In this document: positions 47,001-57,775 of the stretch, piece by piece
How the letters are laid out: every line of letters starts with the position of its first letter
Numbering within the stretch: position 1 is the stretch's first letter
NCBI GenBank assembly: GCA_946803715.1
Contig: CAMPET010000019.1
Coordinates: 277,098-336,068 of the forward strand
Reading direction: 5' to 3'
Length of the DNA stretch: 58,971 bases
Origin: Beroe ovata
Lineage: Eukaryota > Ctenophora > Nuda > Beroida > Beroidae
Program-made: the position numbers and the translations under genes
The notes under the pieces: model-generated
What the model saw: only the letters and a program-made list of their open reading frames with translations
Database searches by the model: none
What the model was told of the DNA's origin: nothing

Positions 47001-47775
47001 CGGATTCAGTCACTGTCATTCCAGGTTAGACGAATTGCATTTACATTCGTTTCTCCTTACCGGTATACCCACTTATTTTTGACACACCCTGTATATTAGC
47101 AAAAGCGAACGTTATTAGCAAACGTTACCAAAATAAAATCATTTTGGTAACGTAATTCTGTGCCGATAGAGTCACACTGTGTACTGTTCATATTCACGTG
47201 TTTCGAAAGCATTGTTATTCAATACCATATTTGGGTAACAGCCTCCATTGTAACATTCTATGACACCTCGATGGTACGTTTCGCGCGTTACAGCCGCTTC
47301 TATTGCTAGTTTTCGAATAATTTCTGTGATGTATGCCGTTCGGATGTGCGCGCAATATGCGCGCGTGTCCTTTGCATACCTTGAGGCCGCGCGCCTGGGA
47401 AGACTCAAGTGCAATTCCAAATTCGGGTCCCCTCGCACGGTTAAGTTTTGTGGAAACCCTGAAAACCGCATTCCGATTCCAATTACTTGGTCTGTATACG
47501 GTGAATCCTGGGATTGGTTTCTCAGTAACGGGGATGATGGTGTGTCACCTTAATTAAGCCGGTTCCCTTTCTCTTACACCGTCAACTCTTCAGATAAGAA
47601 AGAGAAGAAGCTCACAAAATTCCTGTCAAGAGCCACATCATTTGGAAGAAAAGATAAGGGCAAGAGTCGGGGCAAGAAGTCTCGAGGTAACTCGTTCGAG
47701 AAGTCTCTGGACTCCATCGACACAAGGAAGTCAAGGAAGGAATCATTCCTTGCTGGCAAAGAGTCAGTGGTGTAA
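40654..47775 (+). CDS. unrecognised multi-exon gene, helical N-part and basic Ser-rich C-part (incomplete)
   Basis: Exons seen: 40654-40777, 40862-40945, 41087-41182, 41262-41363, 41453-41716, 41835-41950, 42078-42185, 46866-47024, 47594-47775. The first seven join in phase, as do the last two. Between 42185 (phase 2) and 46866 (phase 1) at least one exon is missing, possibly in the 341-n gap. The first exon begins with an acceptor, so the 5' end is also missing. The N-part is helical (EYDNWTVRSY, IPEWMKMFAESS, YKDLNEWQKMLLKLYRKDLH, IIRYYEDYRASLVREIMDRE), reminiscent of a BAR-like or other membrane-scaffold coiled coil. The middle is Ser/Asn-rich, and the end is basic (SRATSFGRKDKGKSRGKKSR). 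The terminus ESVV fits a class I PDZ ligand. I cannot name the family. Confidence 0.6.
41770..43640 (+). repeat. 0.93-kb tandem near-duplication joined by an n
   Basis: 41770-42708 and 42710-about 43640 are two copies differing by scattered substitutions and small indels. They meet at the single n at 42709, next to a GT microsatellite. Each copy holds the same two exons (41835-41950 with 42078-42185; 42776-42891 with 43015-43122). Splicing copy 1 into copy 2 would break the frame (phase 2 to phase 0). Two haplotypes laid end to end explain this best. Confidence 0.8.
43660..44842. other. intronic or intergenic, CA-rich, no exon recognised
   Basis: A CA microsatellite at 43970-44045 creates false His/Thr and Cys/Val ORFs on both strands. 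The rest is AT-rich without splice-supported frames. Confidence 0.55.
44843..45183. other. assembly gap (341 n)
   Basis: A run of n followed immediately by a GT microsatellite. Any ORF drawn across it is meaningless. It may hide an exon of the 40654-47775 gene. Confidence 0.99.
45184..46865. other. probable intron of the 40654-47775 gene
   Basis: AT-rich, with a palindrome-prone TGTGTAT/ATACACA region at 46150-46330 and a CA microsatellite (46740-46840) just before the acceptor at 46865. No exon with paired splice sites was found. Confidence 0.5.
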
Positions 47776-48030
47776 CATGATTGAACATAATNACATATAG
47801 TAGGGTCTGGCAAGCGCCGCACCTTTTCGTGCGTTACATAAACGCATCAAGCTCACCGAGTCGGCCCTTCGGGCCTCCTCGGTGACCGAGCTCGCAAAAA
47901 GGGCCCTTCGGGCCCTTTTTGCTCGCACGTTTAACATTTGCTACAGATGCCGCGGGGGGCTTGCCAGCCCCCTGATAGACTAAAGAGGCGCGCAACGTTT
48001 GCACGTGCCGTCGTGCACTCGTGCAGCTAG

Positions 48031-48125
48031 CACTTGTCGATCGATGATAGACCCTGTCGAGAATTTCGTTTCGCGCGCGGCTCAAACTTATTCTTGCATC
48101 AGCGGTGTGGCATCGCCCGACAAGC
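48031..48125 (+). repeat. CpG-rich dispersed repeat with hairpin (copy B)
   Basis: Begins CACTTGTCGATCGATGATAG, then ACCCTGTCGAGAATTTCG, a GCGCGCGG stretch, CAAACTTATTCT, TTGCATCAGCGG, and the hairpin GTGTGGCATCGCCCGAC (48105-48121) followed by AAG. Confidence 0.65.
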
Positions 48126-48542
48126 TAGCACAAGCGGCGCGCGCGATCGCGCGTCACTCATCATGATCAGCACGGCCGTATAGTACGTGCTACGTGCAAT
48201 GCATTCATGTTCAATGTTTCGGCCTTCGACGAAGGCGCGCGCGCCGCGCGCGAGAAACAGGTCAGGTATTAACATCTGACAAGCCTGCGTCGCGTCCGCG
48301 GTACGACATATACCACATGTCACGCGCGGCGCGGTCGATTGCGCAAAATAGGTCAGACGCAGATTTATTTGCATTTACTATGCATTATATATAGCCGAAT
48401 GTTATCTGCCTTGCGCGGCGCGCACAAGAAACAGTGTACAGATAACATCCGTGTGCACACGTTGCGCGCCCCTGTTCTACTCAGTGAACTGAAAAGTCGT
48501 GGAAAGCAACGGAGACGCGCAGCGCGCGCGGAGTATTTGGGT

Positions 48543-48680
48543 CACGTTGTCGATCGATGATAGACCCTGTCGAGAATTTCGTTTAGCGCGCGCGCGGCGC
48601 AAACTTATTCTCAGACAACTTATTCTGCTGACGCAAGCCGCTTCGCGGCTTGCATCAGCGGTCTAGCATCGCCAGACAAG
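48543..48680 (+). repeat. CpG-rich dispersed repeat with hairpin (copy C)
   Basis: Same order as copy B but with an insertion in the middle that forms its own hairpin (GACGCAAGCCGCTTCGCGGC TTGC). It ends with GTCTAGCATCGCCAGAC at 48661-48677 and AAG. Confidence 0.65.
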
Positions 48681-49379
48681 GGTCACGCAGCGCGGGAACA
48701 TAACATCCGGCAACTATGCATACCACTCGGAAGTACGCGCGCGACGCTATCTGATCGAATCGTGACTCAGGCGTTTTTCAAAAATCGGGAGACGTCGGCC
48801 GACGGGCCGAGCGCACTTTACATAGTGCACAATGTATTTCAAAATTGTTTCACTCGCACTCTTGGGAGTTTCGTATCGTGTGTCACATGAGTGCAGAGTT
48901 GAGTATTTGAGTGGGTACTGAAGTCGAATTAAACTACTACTCCTTAAGACGAGATTTTTTGCCTCCAATTGGCAATTTGTTACAGAATGTTGACTTCTTT
49001 TGCAAGTCTTTCTTAGCCTTTCTTCTTTCTCTTGCATTGTATTCCTCTAGACGTAAATATCTAAAATCAGAAATCTCTCTACATTTGGATATGCTGCATA
49101 CTGCTCTTTAGTCAACATCTATAACAATAAGCAGATAGCAAAGTATTCATTTTTTGGGAAGGGCCTCAAATCTCAAAATTAATCTCTTGATCTAAACTAA
49201 GAGATCTGTGTTGGTTCTTGATGGCCAATACTCTCCACATGATTCATATGATAGTGATTCAAATTATTTTGATTAAACCAATGATGCAGAAATTGTTTGA
49301 AAATTCGGCACCCTTCCTAAAAATATGGAATTCCATTCATATATAATAAGGCAAATGACAACTCCTACAGAAAATCAGA

Positions 49380-50405
49380 ATGATTGAAGTCACTGCTGAG
49401 AGTGACATAACAAATGGCCTTCCATCACTGCAATTTAATTCAAACCTAAACGAGTCTGAACAAGCACTTCTACCTCTAAGGAAAAGAACTTTTGAACTGC
49501 TTCTTCATGCTGCAGCACAAACTACTTACATTGTCGGAATGATGAACACAATTGCCCACTATGTTACCTCTTCTGAGAACTTGAGACCAGGAACAACCTC
49601 AAAACATAGATTAGCAGTAGGATTCATTGGTGGAGGACGCCTTGCACGACATATCATCTCAACTCTACTCCATCATACTACATGTCTGCCCCAAGATATC
49701 ACTGTGTCCACCTTCCAGCCAGACAAACTGAATGACCTTGCCAAAAATGGAGTTACTGTGTGTAGTAACAACAGTGTGGTAATTGAGCAATGTGATATTG
49801 TTGTCTTGTGCATTCCAGCAAATCAATATCATGTTTTTCAACGTGATGTCAACCTCAGACCTCATCAGTTCCTGATAACATATGTGACAACACTCAGTAA
49901 GGATGATGTTGTTACAACTTTGAAACACAAGAACCTCATAAAGACACAATATCAGTACAACAAAGATGCATCATATCACCATGCTGAACCTTATCAGACA
50001 GTGGCTCTTACTTTAGAAGATGAAGAGGTTGTAGAACGCTTGTTCCCTGGGTCCACAGAGCCAGCATATGTTTACACCAGCACTGATTGGCTGAGAGATG
50101 CAGTTCTCCTTTTCTATCGTTACATCTTGAGAAACTCTAGTGGAGATCCTGCACAAATTCTCAATCACGTGCTCTTTGGGAAGCAGCAAGATCGGTATCT
50201 GAGTGCAAGGGATCTCAGGATCATATCGGGAGCTCCTGGTATGGATAGTGAGGAAGTTCAGCTAAACAATCTGTCAGATTTAGGTGCTAAAATGGGGCGG
50301 TTGAATGCATCAGTTACCCATAAAGAGTCCCTAGCCATTCTTTTGGAGGGCTTCAAATCTTTCTTCAGAGCTAAGTATGTGGTAGATGTCGGTAACTATA
50401 AGTGA
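49380..50405 (+). CDS. NOXRED1: NADP-dependent oxidoreductase domain-containing protein 1
   Basis: A single exon of 341 residues. The Rossmann dinucleotide-binding turn is at residues 79-90 (AVGFIGGGRLAR), following a helical N-terminus. The order then resembles the P5CR-like NADP fold: ITVSTFQPDKLNDLAKNGV, then CDIVVLCIPANQYHVF, then FLITYVTTLSKDDVVTTLKH and NLIKTQYQYN, as in NOXRED1. The C-terminal part is helical and includes the WLRDAVLLFYRYILRNSSGD segment. The substrate of this family is not established. The gene is AT-rich and intronless, like AKTIP about 9 kb away and unlike the multi-exon genes around it. It ends 330 bp before LRRC51. Confidence 0.85.
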   Translation: MIEVTAESDITNGLPSLQFNSNLNESEQALLPLRKRTFELLLHAAAQTTYIVGMMNTIAHYVTSSENLRPGTTSKHRLAVGFIGGGRLARHIISTLLHHTTCLPQDITVSTFQPDKLNDLAKNGVTVCSNNSVVIEQCDIVVLCIPANQYHVFQRDVNLRPHQFLITYVTTLSKDDVVTTLKHKNLIKTQYQYNKDASYHHAEPYQTVALTLEDEEVVERLFPGSTEPAYVYTSTDWLRDAVLLFYRYILRNSSGDPAQILNHVLFGKQQDRYLSARDLRIISGAPGMDSEEVQLNNLSDLGAKMGRLNASVTHKESLAILLEGFKSFFRAKYVVDVGNYK

Positions 50406-50734
50406 GGAACTAATTGATTGGGGATTTTCTCATCACCATTCCATGGTATTGATAATTCGATACTTTCCATGTTTGATTTTCTACATTTCACGAAAGGGTA
50501 TTGTCATGTGTATTTTGTATGTTCATACGGGGAATCAATACTAGAAGTTTGATAGCAGTTGAAGAGGGATTGATCATTGAACAATGAATAACTGATTATG
50601 AGTGATTATGAATCTGTTATTGCCATCAATTCTAGACTCCAGATTGCCATTGTGAAGTTAATCCCGTATCATTGTGAAGTAATCCCGTATCATTTGATTG
50701 TTGAACTTGCTACATACCGCCTTTACTAGGGACT

Positions 50735-51402
50735 ATGTCAGTGAAAACACTTAACAACGTTGCAACACCACTCGACTTTTCCTTCAAGAACATAGCCACC
50801 CTAACAGGTACACTATTATTGGGGACAACAGTCCCTGCTGCAATTAAACTAGTCCACTCGTCCAGAGCTGCAAATTGAATCAGTATGTATTAACTCCCGT
50901 ATATAAAGTTAGCATGTAAGTCATTGAGAATGCATGCTCACAGTTGCTGTTGTACACAGTGTGGATGTATCGCTGTTTGTTGAGAAATCACAGTTTGCTG
51001 GCCGGTAAAGTAGCCTTGCATTAATTACCATTGAACTGGGTTAATTTCAGATTCATTAGAAGAAGAACCCAGAAAAGGAACCAAACTGAAGGTATATAAC
51101 TATTCACTAAATGTATAGGACTGGATAATAAGTGAAGAATGATAATCCTATGTAAATATGCTTGGCAAAGCAAAGATCTGTATCATGATCAAGTGAGTCA
51201 TACTGTTAGATGTAAACAGGTCACAGGACCACACATCTCAGGAGGGATACACAGAGGAGGTGACAGCTGTCAGATACAACAACAATGCGATACATGAACT
51301 GAACGACCTGATGTCGACCATGACATCGCTAGTTGTCAACCCACTGGCTATCAGCTGGCTCGACTTCTCCTTCAATGATATTCACCAGTTAGATGATGTA
51401 AG

Positions 51403-51441
<39 letters not shown>

Positions 51442-52345
51442 TGTATGTGTGTATGTGTGTGTCAATACTTCTGTCATTGTGTCAAGTGTCAAGAGTCAAG
51501 TTTATTCAAATAGGTATGTTGCATAATATGAATGTCGTCCAATCTTTTTTTGAAGACCAAATGAACGTTGTCACATGACTGCCATGAAAAACTTGCAAGG
51601 TGTCACCAATTGATTACACCTTTGAAAGATATGTATCATTGTATCAGTATTCAGTGTTCACTGATTAGCGATTTGCCAAGATGTCGCAAACATCGCGCCG
51701 TGTATTTGTAACGCGCGATCATCTTTATGTGTAAGAATTTTCATTGTCACTGATCAGTGTAACAGCGCGCGCAACCATTTCTTGCGTTTGTTTTGATATT
51801 TGGAAATTTAATCAACGCTTACTACTTTACTATGGTATTCAGAACGTGAACCATAGTTGTTGACTACCCATAAACCGCAGATACTATTGGATTTCAAGAA
51901 CCTCACTACATTGTATCTACATGGTAATCAGCTGATGTCACTCAATGAGATTAAGCGGTTGTCAGGGCTACCAAATCTGCGAACCCTGACCCTTCACGGT
52001 AATAGCCATTGATACCCCAATTTACAGATTATGACGTAATTAATTATTATCTATGTAACACTAATGGCTGTTGTGGGAAATCACCATAGGTATTTTAGAA
52101 CGAATTGGTGAATAGCCTGCTATGAACCTCGCAGATTTCTAATGCCCTGACCAGCTATTACCTCAGGAAACCCCCTAGAGGCACTTGACGGATACCGGCA
52201 ATTTGTTCTGGGAACGCTTCCCTCCCTAAAACAACTCGACTTCAGCTCCGTAACCAAGCAAGACCGGAGAGACGCAGAAAACTGGAAGAAATTGTGCAGC
52301 AAGAAAATGAAAATGAGTAAGAAAGTAGCCAAAACAGAAGATTGA
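50735..52345 (+). CDS. LRRC51: leucine-rich repeat protein LRRC51
   Basis: Five exons: 50735-50807, 51051-51091, 51227-51397, 51881-51998, 52167-52345. They give 193 residues, within one or two of the vertebrate protein. The order is as expected: PLDFSFKNI near the start, DSLEEEPRKGTKLK, VRYNNNAIHELNDL, then LRR units WLDFSFNDIHQLDD, LTTLYLHGNQLMSLNEIKRL, LRTLTLHGNPLEALDGYRQF and the capping segment LKQLDFSSVTKQDR. The tail is Lys-rich (KKMKMSKKVAKTED). LRRC51 is the separate LRR product of the mammalian LRTOMT locus. No methyltransferase follows here, so the fused arrangement is absent. The third exon uses the acceptor at TCACAG (51226), which keeps the frame; the AG seven bases earlier would not. 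Confidence 0.93.
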
Positions 52346-54087
52346 GAATCAGATCAAACTGCATGTCGCTGGATTTTATGAATTTGTTCGTCACTCAGAG
52401 AGATTTTATCAGAACTGCAGTGATGTAGCAAACAAAAATGTTGCCATTTGATCATTGATTATGGTCCGAAAATGGCCTGATGGTCAAATACTGATTGAAT
52501 ACTGATTATCATTATTGAAATAACCTCTGATTATCGGTGATTGTTTACACATGATTGTGATTCCACGTGATGGCATTATTGATTATGGTATTGATATCTA
52601 TCGAATCAAAACCATCCGTTCGGTGAAATGCGCTATTCCAACTTTGAAATTACCATTTCTAATTTGAATGAACAGGATCGCTTGGGTACTGATTCGACGG
52701 CAGCTACCGCAACCACTATGGATCCAATCGTCATCCAACGATTTCAAGCTTCATATCAAGTGGAGACCCTTTCAAAACAGCTTTATTTTCCTGATAGTGT
52801 AAAAATGTGAATACATCTTATGTTGTGCTTCTTGTTTTGAAGATTTTAGGTTATCTCGTGAGGAAATGATATTGATATTTCATAAATCATGAGAATGTTG
52901 TCTATCATCCCATTTTCAAATAGGTGCGTTTCATTGGAAGTTATAGGAATCCGGTCTAAGAGTGAAGAAGTGAAACAAAGTCATGCAAAACATAGCCAAT
53001 TTTTATTCATTCGAACAAATGATACAAAACAACAAATTGAGCATCCAAAATAAATAGATGAAACAAATGACTTCCCCCTCTTTGCCTGATTCTGATACAA
53101 TAAAGTTTGATTAAGTTAAGTATTCTGTGACCTGCTGAAAATAAGTAAGGAGAAACTATGGTTAAGTAATTGGCAATTGCATCGTGATCGATGGGTTGTG
53201 ACTTGAACAAATAAACAATAAATCTAAAATAAATATTCATCAAGTCTGATGTCAATAATCGGTTCTCTGCAACACATTTTATTTACGTCTAAAACAACAG
53301 CTATACATAGTTTATTTACACTAAACAATATATAACAGCAAAATCAGATCATAAAAATCTACATAAAAGCACAAAGCGATAAGTTAAAAACCCTCAAAAT
53401 GTACAAATATTTTAGTCTGACCCACGCAAACGATGTTGAGATTTCGTTATTAATTCACATGAAGTAAATCTGAAGTAAATCTGATGTCGGATGACACTAA
53501 ACTAAATATCCGATGATAAAACTACCAAGTTCCTATAGTTACCAAATGTCGCCCAGAAGTCATCGATCCAAATTAGTATTACACAAGCTGCCTCAGCCTA
53601 TGCAAATCACAAATTATTCAGCTAACGACTATAATTATTACACACGAAATTTCTTCATTCTTATTACTTATGATCTGAAGAAATATTACATTGTCACACA
53701 ATTTTGATGTGGAAGGTCATTTTTCTAAGGTTTACGATGGCCTCGCGTGGTCTGATAGTCTTCAAGAATGAAATCAAATTCTAAATTTGTTGGTTGATCG
53801 ACATTTCGTTTGGCCGATACTTCGAGAATGGAGAACATCTAAAGGATCGTTCCCACTCTCAGCTTCATAAGTTTCCTCACTGAATGGCTGAGTTTGTCAA
53901 TAGCAATTCTCCTGAATCACTGACTGCCCCTGTGTGAGGATTTATAATCACCAGGATGTGCGGAAGTTAGGAACAAAAACACTCGATTTGAAGGGAAATG
54001 AGCCACGTGCGGCAATATGCTGCGAATAGACCTGGTTACCTATCATGGTAACGGTTACCATGGATATGTACCTTATTGCGACACTGG
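52346..54087. other. intergenic, AT-rich, no gene recognised
   Basis: Only short ORFs. Near the right edge (54035-54115) two GGTAACGGTTACC palindromes occur, CATGGTAACGGTTACCATGG being fully palindromic. They abut the stop codon of the zinc-finger gene. Confidence 0.55.
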
Positions 54088-55586
54088 TTACCTGACATGG
54101 TAACGGTTACCAGGAATAAGTACCTTATTTCGTCTGCTGGGACATATCTTGAGGTGGGAATGAAGGTGGTGTTTCAGTAGGAACTTCTTGCTACAGAATT
54201 CACAGTGATAGTTCTTCTCTCCCGAGTGAATCTGTCGAGAATAAGAGGAACCAGGGTTATCTTGTTATTGTGATAGGAACTAATTAAAGATCAATTATAG
54301 ATTGATTTCAAGATCTTCTACCCGTTCCAATTAACAGTCAACCTTACACAACTAGAGTCAATATCAGCCGCATGTCTCAGCGCTGGGTTACCTTCATGTG
54401 CAGGTACAGAGAAGAAGCAACAAGAACTTTCCTACAAACAGGACAGTTCTTCAGCTTGTGCTGTCTGTTGCTCAACTTCATTGGAGCTAGCTGGGGCGTC
54501 CCTGAAATTACAAAGGGGGAATTGAAAATTGAACAGGAGATTAATTTGTAATTGAATGAATTGAGAGCGAATTTGAAGCTCAGCGAGCAAAACTCACGAT
54601 TCATCAAGGTTCTGTCTTGATATGAGTTCTCGATTCATTGTGTTCTAATTCTGTCTGATAGTGATATGCAGATACTCTAGGTATAGATCATGTTCCATGT
54701 TCCATGAACCCACCTTGCCATGTAGTTGGAGGTCTGGAAGTGCTCAGCGCTTTAACGACCTCCTCCAAGCTACTCCTATTGTTAAACATCGGGTTGTGCT
54801 CGGGTGATAGAATCTGATTGGGTGGTATCTGATCACTGGAGGTGCTAACTGCGTCTAGTGGAGCTCTAACTGCGTCTAGTGGAGCTCTAGCTGCGTCTAT
54901 TTGAGCTCTAGCTGGGTCTAACGAGGATCGGATGTGGTCTAGCTGTAGGTGTACTCGCATGGGATCGTGAAGAAGTGACAAGTGCTCTGGAGGTAGCAGA
55001 GGGGAGGTGGCAGAGAGGAAATCTTTGGTAAACGGAAACTGAGGAGAGAAAGAGAGTTACAACAGAGAGTTGAAAATGTATCCTAAACTCGCCCACCTAT
55101 TTTCCACCCGACATTGAATATAAATGGGATCTGAGTAGAAGTGGCAAGTGCCGGGGTTGGATTGCACAACCTAGTTCACATGGTAACGATAAATCTCACC
55201 ATGGTAACACGATTCTCACCATGGTAACACGGTTCTCATCATGGTAACACGATTCTCACCATTGTTGTTGTTGTAGATGTAGTTGGAGAAACAAAGGTAA
55301 GAGGCGAGGAGGTATCGACTGTGAGTTGTGACGAACTATTCGGTAGCTCAACTGCCTCACCTTCCTGAAACATGGCGCATCAAAATATCTCAATCTCACC
55401 ATATGAGATTGGCATTCCTCACCATAATGAATCATCGTTAACTTACTGTAGTGGTTGGTGAAATTTCGTTGACATTGCTGGGATGTTTCTGGTCTTCTAG
55501 AAGCTGTTTGATGGCAGCATTTGCGTCCACCTTGCTTTCTTCTTCAGAGCTAGTTCCAACACTGGCCAGTGTCTGTGATGGTCCAT
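54088..55586 (-). CDS. C2H2 zinc-finger protein, 5' end not found
   Basis: Five exons in phase: 55586-55447, 55364-55260, 55038-54714, 54501-54392, 54231-54088. They give 274 residues after a partial codon. The first is preceded by an acceptor and needs an upstream exon (phase 1). The N-part is Ser/Thr/Glu-rich. Exon 55038-54714 carries a heptad-like repeat (ARAPLDAVRAPLDAV) from a 24-nt coding minisatellite. The C-part has one C2H2 finger, CPVCRKVLVASSLYLHMKIH, split by an intron, a SGEKNYHC linker, and a second finger CEFC...HLKIC of C2HC type. The end is SRRNKVLIPGNRYHVR. A nuclear DNA- or RNA-binding role is likely; targets unknown. Candidate upstream exons (56807-56919 minus; MARTRTTRAVQQ at 55703) do not fit the phase directly. 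Confidence 0.72.
54846..54930 (-). repeat. 24-nt coding minisatellite in the zinc-finger gene
   Basis: About three and a half units of CTGCGTCTAGTGGAGCTCTA (plus strand) encode ARAPLDA-type repeats. The unit is a multiple of three. Confidence 0.75.
55178..55262 (-). repeat. 20-nt minisatellite at a 5' splice site of the zinc-finger gene
   Basis: Four units of CATGGTAACACGATTCTCAC (plus strand). Read on the minus strand each gives ATG|GTGAGAATC, the same bases as the functional donor after the exon ending at 55260. The array therefore duplicates the 5' splice site. Confidence 0.8.
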
Positions 55587-55728
55587 CTGTAAACAATTTC
55601 TAAAATGTAACTCAAGCCGGGAATCGATGATCAGTTTATCAGTAATCACTGGCAGCAACCAGCATACCTGCTGCACAGCGCGCGTTGTGCGCGTGCGCGC
55701 CATGAGTTATTTAACAAAATGAAACAAC

Positions 55729-56106
55729 TTATTGTTTAAGTGTCATTTTCAATTCGCGCCATCCAACATCTAACCATCTGAGCATTGCATTAATGCACTG
55801 GAATAAATGGAAGCTTTCCCATGTTGTCAAGAAAGCAGGTACTGTTGAATGACGGCGTAAGAACTCGATATTTGAAGCAATCTTAGTAAACGAACTTTTT
55901 CTGCGAACAGACATTGATTCTTGCAATGATTTTGAGAGACAAATCTCGAGATCACTTTGGTATGCGCCAATCGCAGGGTTCGTATTTCGCATTTTATACG
56001 GTTCAACAGTTGAAGTGAGCCTCACATTTCTCGTGTAAAACACCCAATATAATGAGTGGTTAAAGATTTTTGACAGATTGACACATTCTGAAAATAGACG
56101 AGACAA
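55729..56106 (-). CDS. hypothetical ORF, 125 aa
   Basis: An open frame beginning MSRLFSECVNLSKIFNHSLY and ending LDVGWRELKMTLKQ. It has ordinary composition with predicted helices (SFTKIASNIEFLRR, TTWESFHLFQCINAMLRW) and no recognised domain. An acceptor-like CTATTTTCAG lies just inside its start, so it could be the last exon of something, or a transposon fragment. It sits upstream of the known zinc-finger exons on the same strand but is not connected to them by phase. Confidence 0.3.
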   Translation of the reverse strand: MSRLFSECVNLSKIFNHSLYWVFYTRNVRLTSTVEPYKMRNTNPAIGAYQSDLEICLSKSLQESMSVRRKSSFTKIASNIEFLRRHSTVPAFLTTWESFHLFQCINAMLRWLDVGWRELKMTLKQ

Positions 56107-56489
56107 AGTGGGCTTTGATTTTTTCGGGTAATTGTTTCACTTTACTCATAATAAAATCTCTCTATCGATAGCAGCTGTCAGTAAAAGCTCCGTTCAAAAT
56201 TTTGACACCATTTGACATTTCAAGCGTAGTTTCTCCATGGAGAAAAACAGCATATCCTCTAATGTCATTTTACAATGATTGAATACTTCGGAGTATATCA
56301 AATGAAGTGATGCTGATTGCTGGTGATGAACGGAGTTTTAGTAAAACTTCTCGTAATACTCATTCCTAAATCAATAAAACGCTTGTTCAATTGTTTTTCC
56401 GCCCGCCAAAGTATTACAATATCGATGCGGCAGGGCAGCAGTAAAACTCCACTGCTCAGAGACCAAGATAACAGCCTGTCTCACACACT

Positions 56490-56585
56490 ACACTGTCGCT
56501 ATACCGTCGCTATACCGTCACTATACTGTCGCTATACTGTCACTATACCGTCACTATACTGTCGCTATACTGTCACTATACATGT
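56490..56585 (+). repeat. 11-nt minisatellite GCTATACCGTC
   Basis: About eight units varying as GCTATACCGTC, ACTATACTGTC and GCTATACTGTC. The plus-strand ORF over it is a product of the repeat. Confidence 0.8.
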
Positions 56586-56806
56586 CCAGTGGTCATGCCT
56601 CACCCCTCACCCCTCACCCCGCCCAGTCTCCCACTGTCACTGGGCGATAGGCGGTCGTGACGTCACTAATTGAAGAGTGTCCACCTATTGACGTGTATTA
56701 TAACGGGTGGTATTTAATACTCGCACTACAAACCCATCACAACAGAATATAATCGATAATCACTCTGCTTCACTGACGGTAGCAGTATAATATATTCGAA
56801 ACTTAC

Positions 56807-56919
56807 TTTGGCAAAATCGGCAACCAGTCGTCGTAAGACATCGACAAGTCCTGGATCAGGGATATATTTTGAGTGGGTACAGAATACCCATCCTTGTACA
56901 GAATACCCATCCTTGCGAC
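56807..56919 (-). CDS. possible exon, minus strand
   Basis: Between a CACCCAG acceptor and a GTAAGT donor on the minus strand lies a clean frame: RKDGYSVQGWVFCTHSKYIP continuing DPGLVDVLRRLVADFAK. It enters in phase 1 and leaves in phase 0. It may be an upstream exon of the zinc-finger gene with another exon between, or of a separate gene. A tandem 19-nt duplication (AAGGATGGGTATTCTGTAC) makes part of it. Confidence 0.3.
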
Positions 56920-57084
56920 CTGGGTGCTATTCCGAGCGATGCCGGGAATCCCCAACTCAACACCGGTAATGCCATCCGCAGCTCTGCAATCATCACGTTT
57001 ATACAAGTCACGGGTACTCTGCTATCGACATTTACTACACGGCGCTCTTTATCCTCCTGACACCTGTCGATTCGGACAGGAGCA

Positions 57085-57343
57085 AGATGAACTGGTGATT
57101 GATAGTAACCGGAAGGCTGGCTTCCTTAATAAACTAGATCAACCAATATATAATGAACTATACCCTGTCAATGTGAGTTCGGATCAGTGCTCTCGACTGA
57201 TGATTACTTACCGGGCTAATGAAACGGGCCGTATTGACAATGAGTTTCATTTGTTTCGGCTACATTTTAGATGCACGAATGTTGAGTTAATGAGTTATGC
57301 CCGCGCCGTATACTCTCCATCAGACACGATATACGGGATTTGA
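57085..57343 (+). CDS. possible last exon of an unknown gene
   Basis: After a GGACAG acceptor a frame reads EQDELVIDSNRKAGFLNKLD and onward through DQCSRLMITYRANETGRIDN and FHLFRLHFRCTNVELM to a stop after DTIYGI. The composition looks protein-like (balanced, two cysteines). Upstream exons were not identified and the minus-strand candidate exon lies just to the left. Function unknown. Confidence 0.35.
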
Positions 57344-57775
57344 CAGATGATCGGTCAATCCAACACTACCGTAGCTAACTGTCAGACCCCTGGTCACTAG
57401 TTTGACATGCTTGTTCAGCACACATTATACCGTTATGATTANATACAGCAGGTGCCCGTGCTATAGATTATTGAGAGGGAGAGACCACATAATAAATACA
57501 TATCGGGGAACATTGGGGGGCATTTCAATTTCCACATTTCACAGTACCGAGGGGGAAGGGGGCGTGGTCACTACTGACAGTGACAGTTGCGACATGGGGT
57601 GTGGAAATTGCGATTTTCCGTACCGGAAAACGTAACCATTGAAGTTCTATCGCGGTCAATCACGGGTTTCATCGAATAGATACACTCCTCTTTAGATACT
57701 GCCGATATTCTCATTTGTTCCTTGAGTGTTCATCTGAGGACTCCAAGGCTGGGGACTCCAAGGAGAAGAATAGAT

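Larger units (their letters stand above)
47776..49379. repeat. cluster of CpG-rich dispersed repeats
   Basis: 47940-48760 is packed with GCGCGC-rich elements also seen elsewhere in the window: two full copies of the hairpin repeat (48031-48125, 48543-48680), ACGTTGCGCGCC copies (47986-48005, 48451-48470) and the TTTCGGCCTTCGA half-palindrome (48209-48282). An n stands at 47792. The ORFs here are CpG-driven and unsupported. 48900-49379 is AT-rich upstream DNA of NOXRED1. Confidence 0.65.

Noticed and set aside
47172-47557. Overlapping 97-99-residue ORFs on both strands
   Set aside because: They lie in the intron before the last exon of the unnamed gene; CpG-rich, no motif.
48031-48680. Hammerhead ribozyme in the hairpin repeat
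   Set aside because: GATGA and GTC words occur, but I could not place the required CTGATGA and GAAA core strands in proper order.
55497-55703. MARTRTTRAVQQ as the first exon of the zinc-finger gene
   Set aside because: Its donor leaves phase 0 while the next exon needs phase 1.
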